NCBI GenBank assembly: GCA_964036195.1
Contig: OZ038453.1
Span: 3,921,469 to 3,985,468 of the forward strand
DNA length: 64,000 bases
Direction of reading: 5' to 3'
From: Sphaerolaimus hirsutus
Lineage: Eukaryota; Nematoda; Chromadorea; Monhysterida; Sphaerolaimidae
Shown: piece after piece, positions 19,012 to 28,889 of the stretch
Numbering within the stretch: position 1 is the first letter of the stretch
Layout: every line of letters starts with the position of its first letter
Notes under the pieces: model-generated
The model's database searches: none
What the model was told of the DNA's origin: nothing
Seen by the model: only the letters and a program-made list of their open reading frames with translations
Made by a program: the position numbers and the translations under genes

Positions 19012-21384
19012 ATGATTGGCCGTGACGGCGTGTGCGTACCGGATGATAAACGGCACATAATTCAGGACTGGCCGGTACCCACTACCGTAAAAGAGGTTAA
19101 GGGTTTTCTAGGAGCTATAGGTTTTTTTAGACGCATGATTCACAGATGCGCAGAGTTAGCCGTACCTTTGTCAAATCTCACGCGTACGGGACCAAGAGAA
19201 AATTACAATAGCGACACCCCAGTGGATTTGACAGCGAAACCCAAGGCACTGGAAGCTTTTCATAAGCTCAAGGAAGCATTGTTAGGAAGCCCATGTTTGC
19301 AATTTCCCGATCCTAAACGTATGTTTATAATTATCACGGACGCCTCTAAAATCGCTGTTGCAGGCGTGCTAGCACAACGAGCAGAGGACGAAAAAATACT
19401 ACATGCATGTGCCTTTTACAGCCGGAAGTTAGGTGCAACCCAAAGCAAATGGCCAGCAATTTCACTGGAAGCATGTGCAATCTACGAAAGTATACGTAAT
19501 TGGCATTGTTATCTGGCGGGACGGCCCTTTGAAGTCTGGACTGACGCCAAGAGTATTTCGTGGGTAAAGAATCCTAATTTAGAGACTACCCCGCACGCCA
19601 TGCTACACAAGTTCGCTTTAGCAATTACGCCGTATCAAATCACGTTCAAGCATTTGAGGGGAAAAAGCAATGAATTAGCAGATGCATTATCTAGAAGACA
19701 AGACGCGCCAGTGGTATTCGGCGAGAAAAAGGACCTGGATGAGGCTTTTGAGCAGTTTGCACAAGTTACGTGCCGTGAAATCGCTATCCCGCACGATAAG
19801 CAGGTTACGGTAGCTGCGGCGAGCAGGGCAGCGTACCAGCCAATCAGCGAACGAAGCGGCGTAAACGAGGAGGCGGAGTTACTGCGACCAATCAGCGACC
19901 GGACGCGCGGGCGAAAAGAGGCGGAGTCACCCGGGCTGCGAGAGCGACAGCGGAATGCGGAGGCGCCTGGAACTGGAACAATGGCTGGTGGTTCAGGAGC
20001 CGGAAATGAAGTTGTTCTGGGTTTAACGAGTGTAACCAAGCGCAGTACAATCATGGCGCTACCTCCCATGACTTCGGTTGATAAGTTGAAGCAACTACAA
20101 GCAGAAGAACCGTACATAGCCACAACTATAGAAGTGTGTCGCGCAGATAATTTTTACAGTGCCGCGCCGTATTTTATTGATCAATACGGTCTATTACGTC
20201 GCCAAGCGGGAACGTCCCAGATACCAGGTATACAGTTATACGACCCAGTGTGTATCCCGTCGGAATTAGTTCCATTCGTGTTAGAATTAGCTCACAATCA
20301 CCCCACGGCGAGCCATTTAGGAATAATAAAAACATTTGAAAGGTTACAGGAGTTCGCGTGGTTTCCAGGAATGCGGCCAGAAAGTGCGCGCTGGGTTGCT
20401 ACTTGCCCTTCGTGCAACGCCAAGAAAGGTCTCAGAGCGGCAATGCGAACTCAAATGGTGTGCCACCAGGTAGCCAAAAGGCCAGGTGATGTGATAGCAG
20501 TAGACGCAATAGGACCTTTACTAACCACGAAACGCAGAAACCAACATGTGTTAGTATTTGTTGATCAGTGCACACGTTTTGGAATTGCTGTGCCCGTTCC
20601 CGACATAAAACAAGACACAGTATCATTTGCATTTTTGTTGCACATTTTGCCTATATTTAGTGTGCCGGCTATTATACTCAGTGATAACGCCCCTAGCTTT
20701 ACTGAGGGCACTTTTGCCAAGCTTTTACAATATTTGAATGCGACCCAACACACGTCTTTTGCGTACACCCCCAAGAGTAATGGAATGGTGGAACGTAGGA
20801 ATGGTGTTCTGATGGAAATAGTATCCCACTACGTAAATCGTACACATGACGATTGGGACATACATTTAGGCACCGCTGTACATGCGTACAATACATCGAA
20901 ACACCCTTCTTTGCAAACCACCCCCTATGCGTTGCTATTTGGCAAGCCTGCTGCGTCCATGTGGGAGCATATGATCGAGCCTCCCCCTGACAGTGAGGCA
21001 TTGCCCTCATTGCCGCATAAGCGCACTCTTATAAATGAATTAGGCGCGCGTCTGACCACAGCACGCGAAGCGGCGCACACCGCTTTAGCAAAGGCGCAGC
21101 AAAAGGAACAATTTTACGCCAATCGCCGTGCGCGTCGATTGAATGTGCAACGCGGGCAAGCGGTACGCGTGTACACGCCGCGTATTACTCAGTTGACGGG
21201 CCCTAGTAAGAAATTTGCGCCTCGCTTTATCGGTCCGTATGAGTGCATTGACTATGCCCACCCATTAGTGACCTTGTTCAACAATATTAATAAGAAAATA
21301 TATGTAGTTCATGCAGATCGTTGCAAAGCAACCAGTGAATATTTAATTCCCCCTTCTTACAATGAATTATACGGCGACGACTAG
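19012..21384 (+). CDS. RT C-terminus, RNase H and integrase, 5'-truncated
   Basis: 790 codons equivalent to residues 130-919 of the copy 1 frame; the ATG used is an internal Met and homology reaches back to 18927. RNase H catalytic residues are all present (Asp110, Glu153, Asp178, Asp224 in this numbering), as is the DD35E integrase triad. One change lies next to the integrase zinc-binding His: HPTAG in copy 1 reads HPTAS here. The RNase H-integrase linker again has the two 16-residue repeats. With no RT palm, gag or start region this is a dead remnant, though its frame is uninterrupted. Confidence 0.92.
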   Translation: MIGRDGVCVPDDKRHIIQDWPVPTTVKEVKGFLGAIGFFRRMIHRCAELAVPLSNLTRTGPRENYNSDTPVDLTAKPKALEAFHKLKEALLGSPCLQFPDPKRMFIIITDASKIAVAGVLAQRAEDEKILHACAFYSRKLGATQSKWPAISLEACAIYESIRNWHCYLAGRPFEVWTDAKSISWVKNPNLETTPHAMLHKFALAITPYQITFKHLRGKSNELADALSRRQDAPVVFGEKKDLDEAFEQFAQVTCREIAIPHDKQVTVAAASRAAYQPISERSGVNEEAELLRPISDRTRGRKEAESPGLRERQRNAEAPGTGTMAGGSGAGNEVVLGLTSVTKRSTIMALPPMTSVDKLKQLQAEEPYIATTIEVCRADNFYSAAPYFIDQYGLLRRQAGTSQIPGIQLYDPVCIPSELVPFVLELAHNHPTASHLGIIKTFERLQEFAWFPGMRPESARWVATCPSCNAKKGLRAAMRTQMVCHQVAKRPGDVIAVDAIGPLLTTKRRNQHVLVFVDQCTRFGIAVPVPDIKQDTVSFAFLLHILPIFSVPAIILSDNAPSFTEGTFAKLLQYLNATQHTSFAYTPKSNGMVERRNGVLMEIVSHYVNRTHDDWDIHLGTAVHAYNTSKHPSLQTTPYALLFGKPAASMWEHMIEPPPDSEALPSLPHKRTLINELGARLTTAREAAHTALAKAQQKEQFYANRRARRLNVQRGQAVRVYTPRITQLTGPSKKFAPRFIGPYECIDYAHPLVTLFNNINKKIYVVHADRCKATSEYLIPPSYNELYGDD
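19840..19932 (+). repeat. Two 48-bp in-frame repeats with CCAAT and GC-box motifs
   Basis: Each unit starts CCAATCAGCG (19840 and 19888) and contains AGGCGGAG (19871 and 19919). They encode PISERSGVNEEAELLR and the related PISDRTRGRKEAESPG. The repeat is conserved in copy 1 (about 5475-5567, opposite strand). The bases match NF-Y- and Sp1-like promoter motifs but could equally reflect coding repeats. Confidence 0.7.
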
Positions 21385-21612
21385 AATAAATTAATTGTGC
21401 GTTAATTAGCCGTTACGATAGCAGCCGTCACGCCACATCACCCAGACCAAGGTAGAAAAAGCGTGATGTGTGTGTAAAAGTGTGTGTGTGTGCGTAGGAA
21501 GCTCGTGCACCCCTTTTGCCCATGGGCAACTGGACCGCACGAGTCTTTATTACTTTCCCCGTTCATTAAAAAACTTCGCAATTAATTATTTTATCACATT
21601 GTTATATTTATA

Positions 21613-22764
21613 ATGGCTTCGGCCTCTTGCAAACGCCCATTTGAAGGTGCAGACGCCCCGCCCATCAAATCCAAGGAGACAAATACACATGGTGCCTGCG
21701 GCGGTGGAACCATTCCCCCGCGACAACTTTACCGCGCGCAGCAGATGCAAAATGGACTGGAAATCTACCCCAGCAGAGGGAATTTTGAAGGTTGGGTAGA
21801 TCAAGTGTATATTGACACGGGCGCCGACGGGCATGTTGAGTATCAGTGCCATGTGAGAATTTCTGAGCAAACGATGGTGATACTCAGTGAAAATGAGCAG
21901 TGGGTGAATGCGGATGAGGCATATCCGTATTTTTACTACTCAAATAAGCGGGCCAAGGCGGCTAGAGACAAACGGACCACCCAGCTGGTGGATCTGTGCG
22001 CAAGAATTCAGAAACAACACCCCTCGATGTTTTTGCCCCTGGTGCGCCACGGAATGCGTTTTTTGGCGACCGCGATCGCACAGAAAATAGAAAACCCAAG
22101 ATACTGGGAGTTTACTGGCGTCGCGATATGGAGTAATCAGACAAAATGCCCCTTAAATGTTGCCGCCCCAGTGGTAGTGAGTACGCAGGGCACACGGCGC
22201 GTCACTCAAGCGGCACGTACATTGACGCGCGGCGACACTTCCGGCTACCAGCCCTATACGAGCGACTGGAAAACAGCGCGGCTGCGGGCGGCCTTCACGC
22301 CGTCGAATTACAAGAATCTGGAACCACTGGGCGCGGCGGAGCGGGGCGATGCCGGGCCGGAAAAGTTGGTCATTTTGCACCGTGAATATGTAAGTGACAG
22401 CAGAGTGGAAAATTTGAGTGCTGGACAGTTGGGGCTGGCCCACGTCGAATATCACGACCTGAACGATTTGGACGTGTTTGGCGACAAATTTTACGGCCAT
22501 GCGTACGGGCTGCAGGTCGCCACAGCCGAGGACATCAGCACAACGGGCGTCCAGCCGGACACAGAACCGAGACAGCATGGACGTATTTCTCAGGTACAAA
22601 TTGAGTATTTTAGCAGCAGCCCACTGCTACAACGAGTCATTTCTGCGGTTTCGGGTGAAACGCGCAACAGATGTGTGTGCGCATGTGTTCTGGGAGCACA
22701 CGCCGCAGGGCACCGCATGCGACATTATGGTGTGCCGCCCGGACCCCGAGGAATTACAAGCTGA
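21613..22764 (+). CDS. Second frame, N-terminal portion (unknown function), truncated by frameshift
   Basis: 383 codons from an ATG preceded by TATTTATA. About 320 residues are homologous to copy 1; the remainder is out-of-frame read-through after a two-base deletion relative to copy 1 at about 22563-22567. No signal peptide, membrane segment or recognised motif is visible. The composition is soluble and mixed, with several Trp/Tyr-rich stretches and no coiled coil. It lies directly upstream of the helicase and is continuous with it in copy 1, so it is best seen as an N-terminal domain of the helicase protein. Confidence 0.75.
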   Translation: MASASCKRPFEGADAPPIKSKETNTHGACGGGTIPPRQLYRAQQMQNGLEIYPSRGNFEGWVDQVYIDTGADGHVEYQCHVRISEQTMVILSENEQWVNADEAYPYFYYSNKRAKAARDKRTTQLVDLCARIQKQHPSMFLPLVRHGMRFLATAIAQKIENPRYWEFTGVAIWSNQTKCPLNVAAPVVVSTQGTRRVTQAARTLTRGDTSGYQPYTSDWKTARLRAAFTPSNYKNLEPLGAAERGDAGPEKLVILHREYVSDSRVENLSAGQLGLAHVEYHDLNDLDVFGDKFYGHAYGLQVATAEDISTTGVQPDTEPRQHGRISQVQIEYFSSSPLLQRVISAVSGETRNRCVCACVLGAHAAGHRMRHYGVPPGPRGITS

Positions 22765-23365
22765 CACTTTTGAGGGACCAGAAGAGCAGCGCGTTCGTTT
22801 ACTGGAGCAGGTGAATACGCAGACACAGCTGCTGAACCAGGCGACGCCCATGTCAGTGTTGAGTTTGGTGCAGGCCCGACAAGACGAAGACAAACCAGCG
22901 GCGGGCAGCCCCAACTTATCAGTGAGAATTACCAGTGTGGAATCAGAGCCAACCACTACAATGCTGCGTGCAAAATTGGACATGGCGGCGTCGCAATCAG
23001 CACTGCCCCGTACCTTGGAGAGTGGAAGGTACATGGTGCGCGGCTCAAACAACTCGCCCAATTATGACCGAACCATGCGGTCACTGCAGGCCGCCCTGAA
23101 CAAAGCGCCGGTCGGCTGGGTGCCAAAAGTGGTTCAGGGGTCAAAAGTACTCACCCTGGAGGCGCAAATCCAATTAGCGGTGATATTGAATTTGCGTCTG
23201 CTGGATGACGAAACTGACTGGGCGCTAATTAGCCGCAAGGCTAATGAGCTGTACGAATCATTGTTCAGGGGAAAAAATGAACAAATGATTCAGGCCAAAT
23301 TAGGTGAGTTTCTGCCGCAACAAGGACAGGTAGAAGTTTTAGGAGCTGTGATCACAGCCGTGTGA
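22478..23365 (+). CDS. Second frame, middle portion (unknown function), ends at nonsense codon
   Basis: 295-codon open stretch; the true continuation of the upstream frame begins around 22568. A helical segment with heptad-like leucines (EEQRVRLLEQVNTQTQLL) may form a short coiled coil. It ends in TGA at 23363-23365, immediately followed by the helicase ATG. Copy 1 has CGA at this position (2051-2053), so the stop is a C-to-T change at a CpG and the two parts were once one protein. Confidence 0.75.
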   Translation: MATNFTAMRTGCRSPQPRTSAQRASSRTQNRDSMDVFLRYKLSILAAAHCYNESFLRFRVKRATDVCAHVFWEHTPQGTACDIMVCRPDPEELQADTFEGPEEQRVRLLEQVNTQTQLLNQATPMSVLSLVQARQDEDKPAAGSPNLSVRITSVESEPTTTMLRAKLDMAASQSALPRTLESGRYMVRGSNNSPNYDRTMRSLQAALNKAPVGWVPKVVQGSKVLTLEAQIQLAVILNLRLLDDETDWALISRKANELYESLFRGKNEQMIQAKLGEFLPQQGQVEVLGAVITAV

Positions 23366-25582
23366 ATGCGCAAACCCCTTTTGATTATGTGTGACTCGCC
23401 TTTCGGGTCCGGGAAGATGACCACACAAAATCAACTGGCGTATGTGTGTTCACGCGGCTATAATTACTACAACGCGAGACCCAGGGTGCGCGCGGGCTCC
23501 GACTTGCCATCGGACAAGCAGCCGAACGCCAAATACCATTCGACGCTCATCACGTGCACGGTCAACTCGGCGGCCGACGAAGGAGCGCGCAGGGCCCTGA
23601 CCAACCTGAATAAATTAGGGCAGCGGGATATTTTTGGGGCTTTGGAAGTTTTGTTGCGGGAACGCGCGAAATGGACCGCTATGGCTGATACGCCATTTTC
23701 TGAAATGAAAAAACTGGAGGGTTTCGAAGAATTTTTGAAATTAAGAGCGGCATTTCCGGTGCGTGTTTTGAGCCCCATGTGGGAAAGTGATCCCTCTTAT
23801 AGCACCACCCCTGCGACCCAATTACCAACCCTGCACACCCTAGCACAGCGAACCGGCCACAACATTGTCCGCCTCAGCCCTGAATGGACGACAGCGCTGG
23901 AAAAGTACGACGGCGCCAAGAAGGACTACGAGCTGGTAGACGAGATTATTAACAACTGCACGGACGACGCCGTTATACGCGCGCAGCTGACCGAACAGGT
24001 GCCATTTCTCACTGCCGAAGATGGAGACGAACAGCCATTCGATGACTTCGAGGCAGGTGTGGCGGGCGCCCGGGCTGGAGAGGCTAGTTTAGCTGACCAG
24101 GGATTTTGGGGTAAGGTGCTGCGTAGGGCGCTGTCTAAATATGTCAGGGCTACGGTCAGGCTGCACTGGGTGTTCTTGGAAGTGGTGCAGCCCGGTCAAA
24201 TCCATGTCACTTTAGACTCCGCCCACGACGCCCGTATAAAAAGTGTGACGGCGTGTGCGGTAATTGTTGACGAAGCGTCTTTGGCATCTGACGCTGCCGT
24301 AATTAGTGTGGTTCAGGCGGCTCAGCTCCCAGTGAACGGCATGCTACTTCTATTTGGAGACAGTAAACAACTGACGCATATGATTCGCGTGCAAGACTGG
24401 GTGGAGCCTGTCCTGAAACCCGACCCCACCCTCATTGATAGGCTCACACAATATCAACTATGTCCCGTGGTTCACTTGGAAACAGTGTTCCGCGGGCATC
24501 GCCAGCTCATTCAGGCTAACTCTGTGGCGGCGTACAATGGACTGCTACGCGCCTACAACGACACAGCAGTGCACGGCGCCACCATGTTGCCCTCGCCTGG
24601 CGACTTCGAGGACGGCGTCATGCTGTCATCGACATTGGTGCACCAGGGCTGCGAATCGAAAGAAGGCATGTCCATTATCAACAAGAAGGAACTGCGCATC
24701 ATCCTGCATCTGTACGATTACCTCGTGGCCACGGTGAAAGAAGATCCCACCCTACCCTGGGCAGATCTCACAGATCCCGCTAGTTTGCTAATTGTGTGCT
24801 TTTATGCGGCGCAGGCGCGCGCCCTAATCAGTCAACTAGTAGCCCATACAGAACACGACGCGGCCTACTGGGCCACCCGCGTAATTACCGCCGACAAAGC
24901 ACAGGCCCGTGAAGCGGAAGTGGTCATCATTTCCTGCGTGCGCGGCAGCCCGCCAACCGACTCCGCCCAGCTGGATGCCGATCCCAAGAAGGCGTACGGT
25001 AGAGTTGGATTTGTAGCAGAGTTGCCCCGGGGAAACGTAGCCACCTCCCGCGCCAAATGTGTACGCATCGTGGTGGCCAATGCCGAGACCATGTTGTGGT
25101 CAACTTTTTTCCACCGGTTTCTGACGGTCGAGCACAGGGCCGACCGACATTATTCTTATGAATCGGGCCAAATCTGGGGAAACGTGCTGGGATTCTGGCC
25201 ACCGGAATGGCGCCCGCGGGCCGACTTGAAAGAACTAGTCGGACCGGATAGATACCCGGCCCTTGAAGAAGAACTGCAGGCGGAAGTTTTATCCGATATT
25301 GAAACCGCCTCCTCGGGCTCTGACTCCTCCGCGGACGCGCGGGAGGAAGTTGTGCCGGTGGTGGAGGAAGTAGTGCCTGTTGTTGAGCCAGTTTACCGCC
25401 CTAATGAAGAATATTCCTCCATTAGCAACGACATGGCGGCCATGGCACTGCAGAACGTAGCCGAGCCCCCCTCGCCGCCGCCCGAGCACCACGACGCGGT
25501 CGAGGCCATCCCACTGCCACCGGAGGATGCTCCAGCGCAACAGGTAGAACACCACATGGAAAATGGTAATTGTGAAAATTGA
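23366..25582 (+). CDS. UPF1-like superfamily 1 helicase
   Basis: 738 codons. Motif I is DSPFGSGKM at residues 10-18; copy 1 has the canonical Thr after Lys, so Met18 (ATG from ACG) should impair ATP/Mg binding. Motif II is VIVDEAS (about 300-306), motif III LLLFGDSKQL (about 328-337), motif IV-like ETVFRGHRQL, motif V ITADKAQAREAEVVIIS (about 508-524) and motif VI NVATSRAK (about 557-564). The V and VI pattern fits the AAA_11/AAA_12 UPF1-like group of SF1B rather than Pif1 or UvrD. The C-terminal ~110 residues are acidic, Pro/Val-rich and disordered. In an LTR element it could unwind RNA or RNA-DNA hybrids during reverse transcription or protect the transcript from decay; both are inferences. 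Confidence 0.85.
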   Translation: MRKPLLIMCDSPFGSGKMTTQNQLAYVCSRGYNYYNARPRVRAGSDLPSDKQPNAKYHSTLITCTVNSAADEGARRALTNLNKLGQRDIFGALEVLLRERAKWTAMADTPFSEMKKLEGFEEFLKLRAAFPVRVLSPMWESDPSYSTTPATQLPTLHTLAQRTGHNIVRLSPEWTTALEKYDGAKKDYELVDEIINNCTDDAVIRAQLTEQVPFLTAEDGDEQPFDDFEAGVAGARAGEASLADQGFWGKVLRRALSKYVRATVRLHWVFLEVVQPGQIHVTLDSAHDARIKSVTACAVIVDEASLASDAAVISVVQAAQLPVNGMLLLFGDSKQLTHMIRVQDWVEPVLKPDPTLIDRLTQYQLCPVVHLETVFRGHRQLIQANSVAAYNGLLRAYNDTAVHGATMLPSPGDFEDGVMLSSTLVHQGCESKEGMSIINKKELRIILHLYDYLVATVKEDPTLPWADLTDPASLLIVCFYAAQARALISQLVAHTEHDAAYWATRVITADKAQAREAEVVIISCVRGSPPTDSAQLDADPKKAYGRVGFVAELPRGNVATSRAKCVRIVVANAETMLWSTFFHRFLTVEHRADRHYSYESGQIWGNVLGFWPPEWRPRADLKELVGPDRYPALEEELQAEVLSDIETASSGSDSSADAREEVVPVVEEVVPVVEPVYRPNEEYSSISNDMAAMALQNVAEPPSPPPEHHDAVEAIPLPPEDAPAQQVEHHMENGNCEN

Positions 25583-26157
25583 TACGAGACAATTTTTGGT
25601 CAAAACCAATTATAAAAGTTTTAAGGTGTAATAATTTATGCACAACTTTTGTCATCAGGAGAAACAGACAACTTTGTAACAAAAAATCAGTAATTGAAAA
25701 CATACTTGTTAATATTCCATTAAAACAATTAGAAAGTCTTGTTGACGATCAATTTTCACACGCACGGACTGCGACATGACGGTCGAGCAGGTGATTTGAA
25801 TGTTGACCCCAAACTGCCCGTCCAACAGTGGCATGATGCTGTGAAGTAATACAAATTAGTAATCTACTTAATTAGTTCTTGAAAAATCAAAAAGAAAAAC
25901 TTTTTCTCACATCGAGCCCTGTGCGGGAACCAAAATTTTGAAGTTTCGGGCACAAAAAGCTGGCACGGCAGAAAGCTGATGCCATAATTCGAATGAAGAC
26001 GAGCCATATTTGCACCCCCAGGGCATGTGACTGCCACGGCCATCCACCGAAAAATGCAGAGAAGGCATGATTTTTGAATAACCAAAAAACGGTGCAAGAC
26101 ACTTTTTCTGAACATGTCGTTTTTAGCCCGGAGGTAAAAATTAATGGCTGGTGGGAT
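25583..26157 (+). other. 3' untranslated region of copy 2
   Basis: 575 bases between helicase stop and LTR, with no convincing sense gene. The expected polypurine tract is weak: GGCTGGTGGGAT directly precedes the LTR. Confidence 0.6.
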
Positions 26158-26732
26158 TGTAGGTGGAAATATGGCTAGCCAATCATGCATAAAAACGTAA
26201 CAACAATTTTGTGCAGACACTCCGACGACTCGAGGACAACCATGTGTGACCGAATGACGGCCCGCGGTGCACAGGGAAGTCACAGTGAACGTGTGGTTCG
26301 CTGTGCACTGCAAATCCGCCAACGAAGCCACAGCCCCAGGACGGTACGCCCGAATGGACACTACTGCGGCCATGATTTTATTAAATAATTTTCTTTTCCG
26401 TTAATTACGTAATTACTTATGTGTGATGTTAATTTTTCATTTCATGTTTTATTAATTAAGCTAATTAGGTTACCCGCATTTTAAGTTAATTAAGTGATTA
26501 CTTTCGTTTTTTTAAATGCATTTTCCGATATGTACTTTCGAATGTTATAATTTTTAGGTTTTTATCAAGTTTACATATTTGGTCAAAAGGGTGCAGTGTC
26601 TGGGAATGGGTTAGAAAAGCTTTAAGGTTACTTGTTAAGCTAAAAGGTGTTGACTCTGTTAAATGCCTAGACGCCCCGATAGATAACATTCAGAAAATTC
26701 CCCGACCAAGTGCATTTTTATTTAGGACTAGG

Positions 26733-26746
26733 CAAGGACGTACGCA

Positions 26747-26777
<31 letters not shown>

Positions 26778-27191
26778 CGGCCGCCCCCCCCCCCCCGGGT
26801 CGGACAGAAAAATTTGCCAGAAATGGCACTTTTCTGAGAAGAACTTGTGGGCACTGAAAAATTTTTTTGCGCGCAAGCGCGCAAATCCCCACCCCATTCT
26901 TTAATATCTATTTTCAGGTGTCAAATTGCATTAGAAAAGTGTCCAATAGTGCCAAAAGCGGACCGAGTACCATATATAGGCATAAATAGATAACTAAATG
27001 GTAGACGTTGGCGCCACCGGCAACACCAATACTGCCATGGCGCTGGCGCCTACAAATGGCGCCAGCGCCATGGCTCCATTCCTTTACTATAGGGCCAAAT
27101 TTTAGGGGGGGGCGCCGCCCCCCCCCCCCCCGTTCGTCGGGCTCCGTATACAATCCACCCCCCCCGCTCAAAAATCCTGCGTACGTCCCTG
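26733..27191. mobile_element. hAT-type MITE inserted in copy 2 LTR
   Basis: Termini CAAGGACGTACGCAGG and, inverted, CAGGGACGTACGCAGG, flanked by a perfect 8-bp duplication GGACTAGG (26725-26732, 27192-27199). The empty site is in the copy 1 LTR. The interior holds long G/C homopolymer palindromes and an internal GGCGCCAGCGCCATGGC-rich stretch but no ORF. Relatives are at 45040 and 53883. Confidence 0.92.
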
Positions 27192-27455
27192 GGACTAGGT
27201 AATGGGTGGAAAAGTGGCAAACGGCAATTATTGTTGACATGCGACTGCAAGACACATGCAGAGCACAGTTTACAGTGAAGAGCACAGCAGTGCCAATTAG
27301 TTATTCCCATCACCCAGGGTGATTGGTGAACTCGCAAGTGTTAGTGTCTTGTGGCGTGTGTTCATGCCCGAAGTTCCAACCCTTACCCGGCAATGCAATA
27401 ACCTTGAACAACCCCCGCAAATGAGCGTTCTTTCTGTGGCCTTGGTCGGGCGCGC

Positions 27456-27462
27456 TATAAAA
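27456..27462 (+). promoter_or_regulatory. TATA box in 3' LTR
   Basis: TATAAAA in the same CGCGC context as the copy 1 LTR. Confidence 0.65.
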
Positions 27463-27900
27463 TATTTTTCACCTAAAGGGGCGCAGGTTGATAACACGTG
27501 TCACACCACCTGCTCTAGAATGTACCGTAACCTCTGAATAGAAACCCAGTTTATGACACTCACCTATGAGATAATTTGTATTTTAATTATGTCATTGTTA
27601 ATTACAGTTACTTCACGTTTGGTTTAATTCACGTTTGCACCCTTTTATTTAATTATTTATTTTCCCGCATTTAATTAAATTACTTGTGCCTTGTACGCTA
27701 CGTTTACAGTTTTCCAGTGATCATTGAATTCGCCTTATAATTCGCTCATTACGGTTAATTGTTGTGTCTCAGATTTAGTATTCATTTCTATTATGGTAAA
27801 TTTTGGTGATTATAAAACGCGCTGATTTTCATTTTTTCACCCACTAGAGGCTATACGACTCACTTGAGCTATTGTGAAATTGACTCTGATTATATTGCTA

Positions 27901-27906
27901 AATAAA
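27901..27906 (+). promoter_or_regulatory. LTR polyadenylation signal
   Basis: AATAAA at the position equivalent to 13711-13716; here in the 3' LTR it would end the transcript. Confidence 0.6.
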
Positions 27907-28294
27907 GTTCCCGTGAATCCAACTTGGTCCCCCTGAAGCATACTAACTGCTTGAATTTTAATTCGAATTTTTATTAATTACGGCTTTATTTTTATTTACG
28001 GCTTATTAACAAGTAATCGAAGTAAACCGCTGGCTGCAGTTACGAAAGGGATTGGTAAGTTGCCATGTCCGTCCTCAGGAACTGTCAGGACCCCAAGGGG
28101 TACTGGCGCCGTTCCTGATTTGCGTGTAAAATCCCCGTACCATAAAAACAAACATTTATTTAATTACGCACACAATTAAAAGTGCAAAGGGACCGGAAGT
28201 TACAATTCTCCGCCGCGGCAAATTCGACGAGTGGCGTATTTTTGTGGTAAAAACGGAAACTAGTAAAATTAGTAAAAACGTAAAATATCTGACA

Positions 28295-28759
28295 AAATAT
28301 CCCCAGGGGGTAAATTTTTTTATTGAAAAATTTTGAAGTGGGTTTATTCATGCAGGGGGGGGGGGCTTATTCAATGGGGGTCTATTATTTTCCCAGAACT
28401 GTCTTGTAATTATATTATACATTCATTGCTTGTAACATACTCAGACAATGAGATATAGAAAAATCCAACAAAAACAGAGATCCATAAATTTGTTGACCTC
28501 ATATGCTCATATGGCAAAGTGTCAAATTTGACATTTTTTGGGAAAAATGTAAACAAATTGGGCAAGAAGTCGACTAGTCCACTTAGTTATGGGCTAAAAG
28601 TTAACAAGTCCACCTTCCGAAATGTTTTTTTGTTGGGAAAAACACAATAAATGTGATAAGTCCATCATGGACACAAATTTGTAACAGTCGATAAGTCCAT
28701 AAATTTCCTATAAGGCAGCTGTTAGCATGAAGTTGTTGATTTTGCTGCTTTATTCGGAT
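28295..28759. other. Intergenic sequence with MITE-like G-rich remnants
   Basis: 28300-28395 resembles the interior of the TA-flanked MITE family (runs of G next to TTATTC). No gene is seen up to the segmental duplication. Confidence 0.4.
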
Positions 28760-28889
28760 TGTCACATCGTGGGATTTACATGCATAAAGGCACTTTATAT
28801 AGATCACAAAAAGGAACATATTTCACTTCAAGAAGAATCACTCATCAGGGATCTAACACATTCACCCCTTTAAACTCAACACAAGACCT

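Larger units (their letters stand above)
18927..28294 (+). mobile_element. Large LTR retroelement, copy 2 (5'-truncated)
   Basis: Homology to copy 1 begins abruptly at GGAAAGATTAATTAG inside the RT palm/thumb region, so LTR, gag, glycoprotein, protease and most of RT are missing. RNase H, integrase, the helicase frame, a 3' region and a TG...CA LTR remain. It lies opposite in orientation to copy 1, about 3.9 kb away. The 5' junction carries no target duplication or LTR, consistent with deletion or rearrangement rather than normal integration. Confidence 0.93.
26158..28294 (+). repeat. 3' LTR of copy 2 (2137 bp including an inserted MITE)
   Basis: Begins TGTAGGTGG and ends ...TCTGACA, matching the copy 1 LTR over its whole length apart from many small differences and a 459-bp insertion with 8-bp duplication (26733-27191). 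Without the insertion and its duplication it would be about 1670 bp. Confidence 0.9.

Noticed and set aside
25864..26373. 169-codon minus-strand frame at the 3' region to LTR boundary
   Set aside because: Antisense to the retroelement and spans the LTR boundary; the LTR half is also open in copy 1 but with no motif or coding signal.
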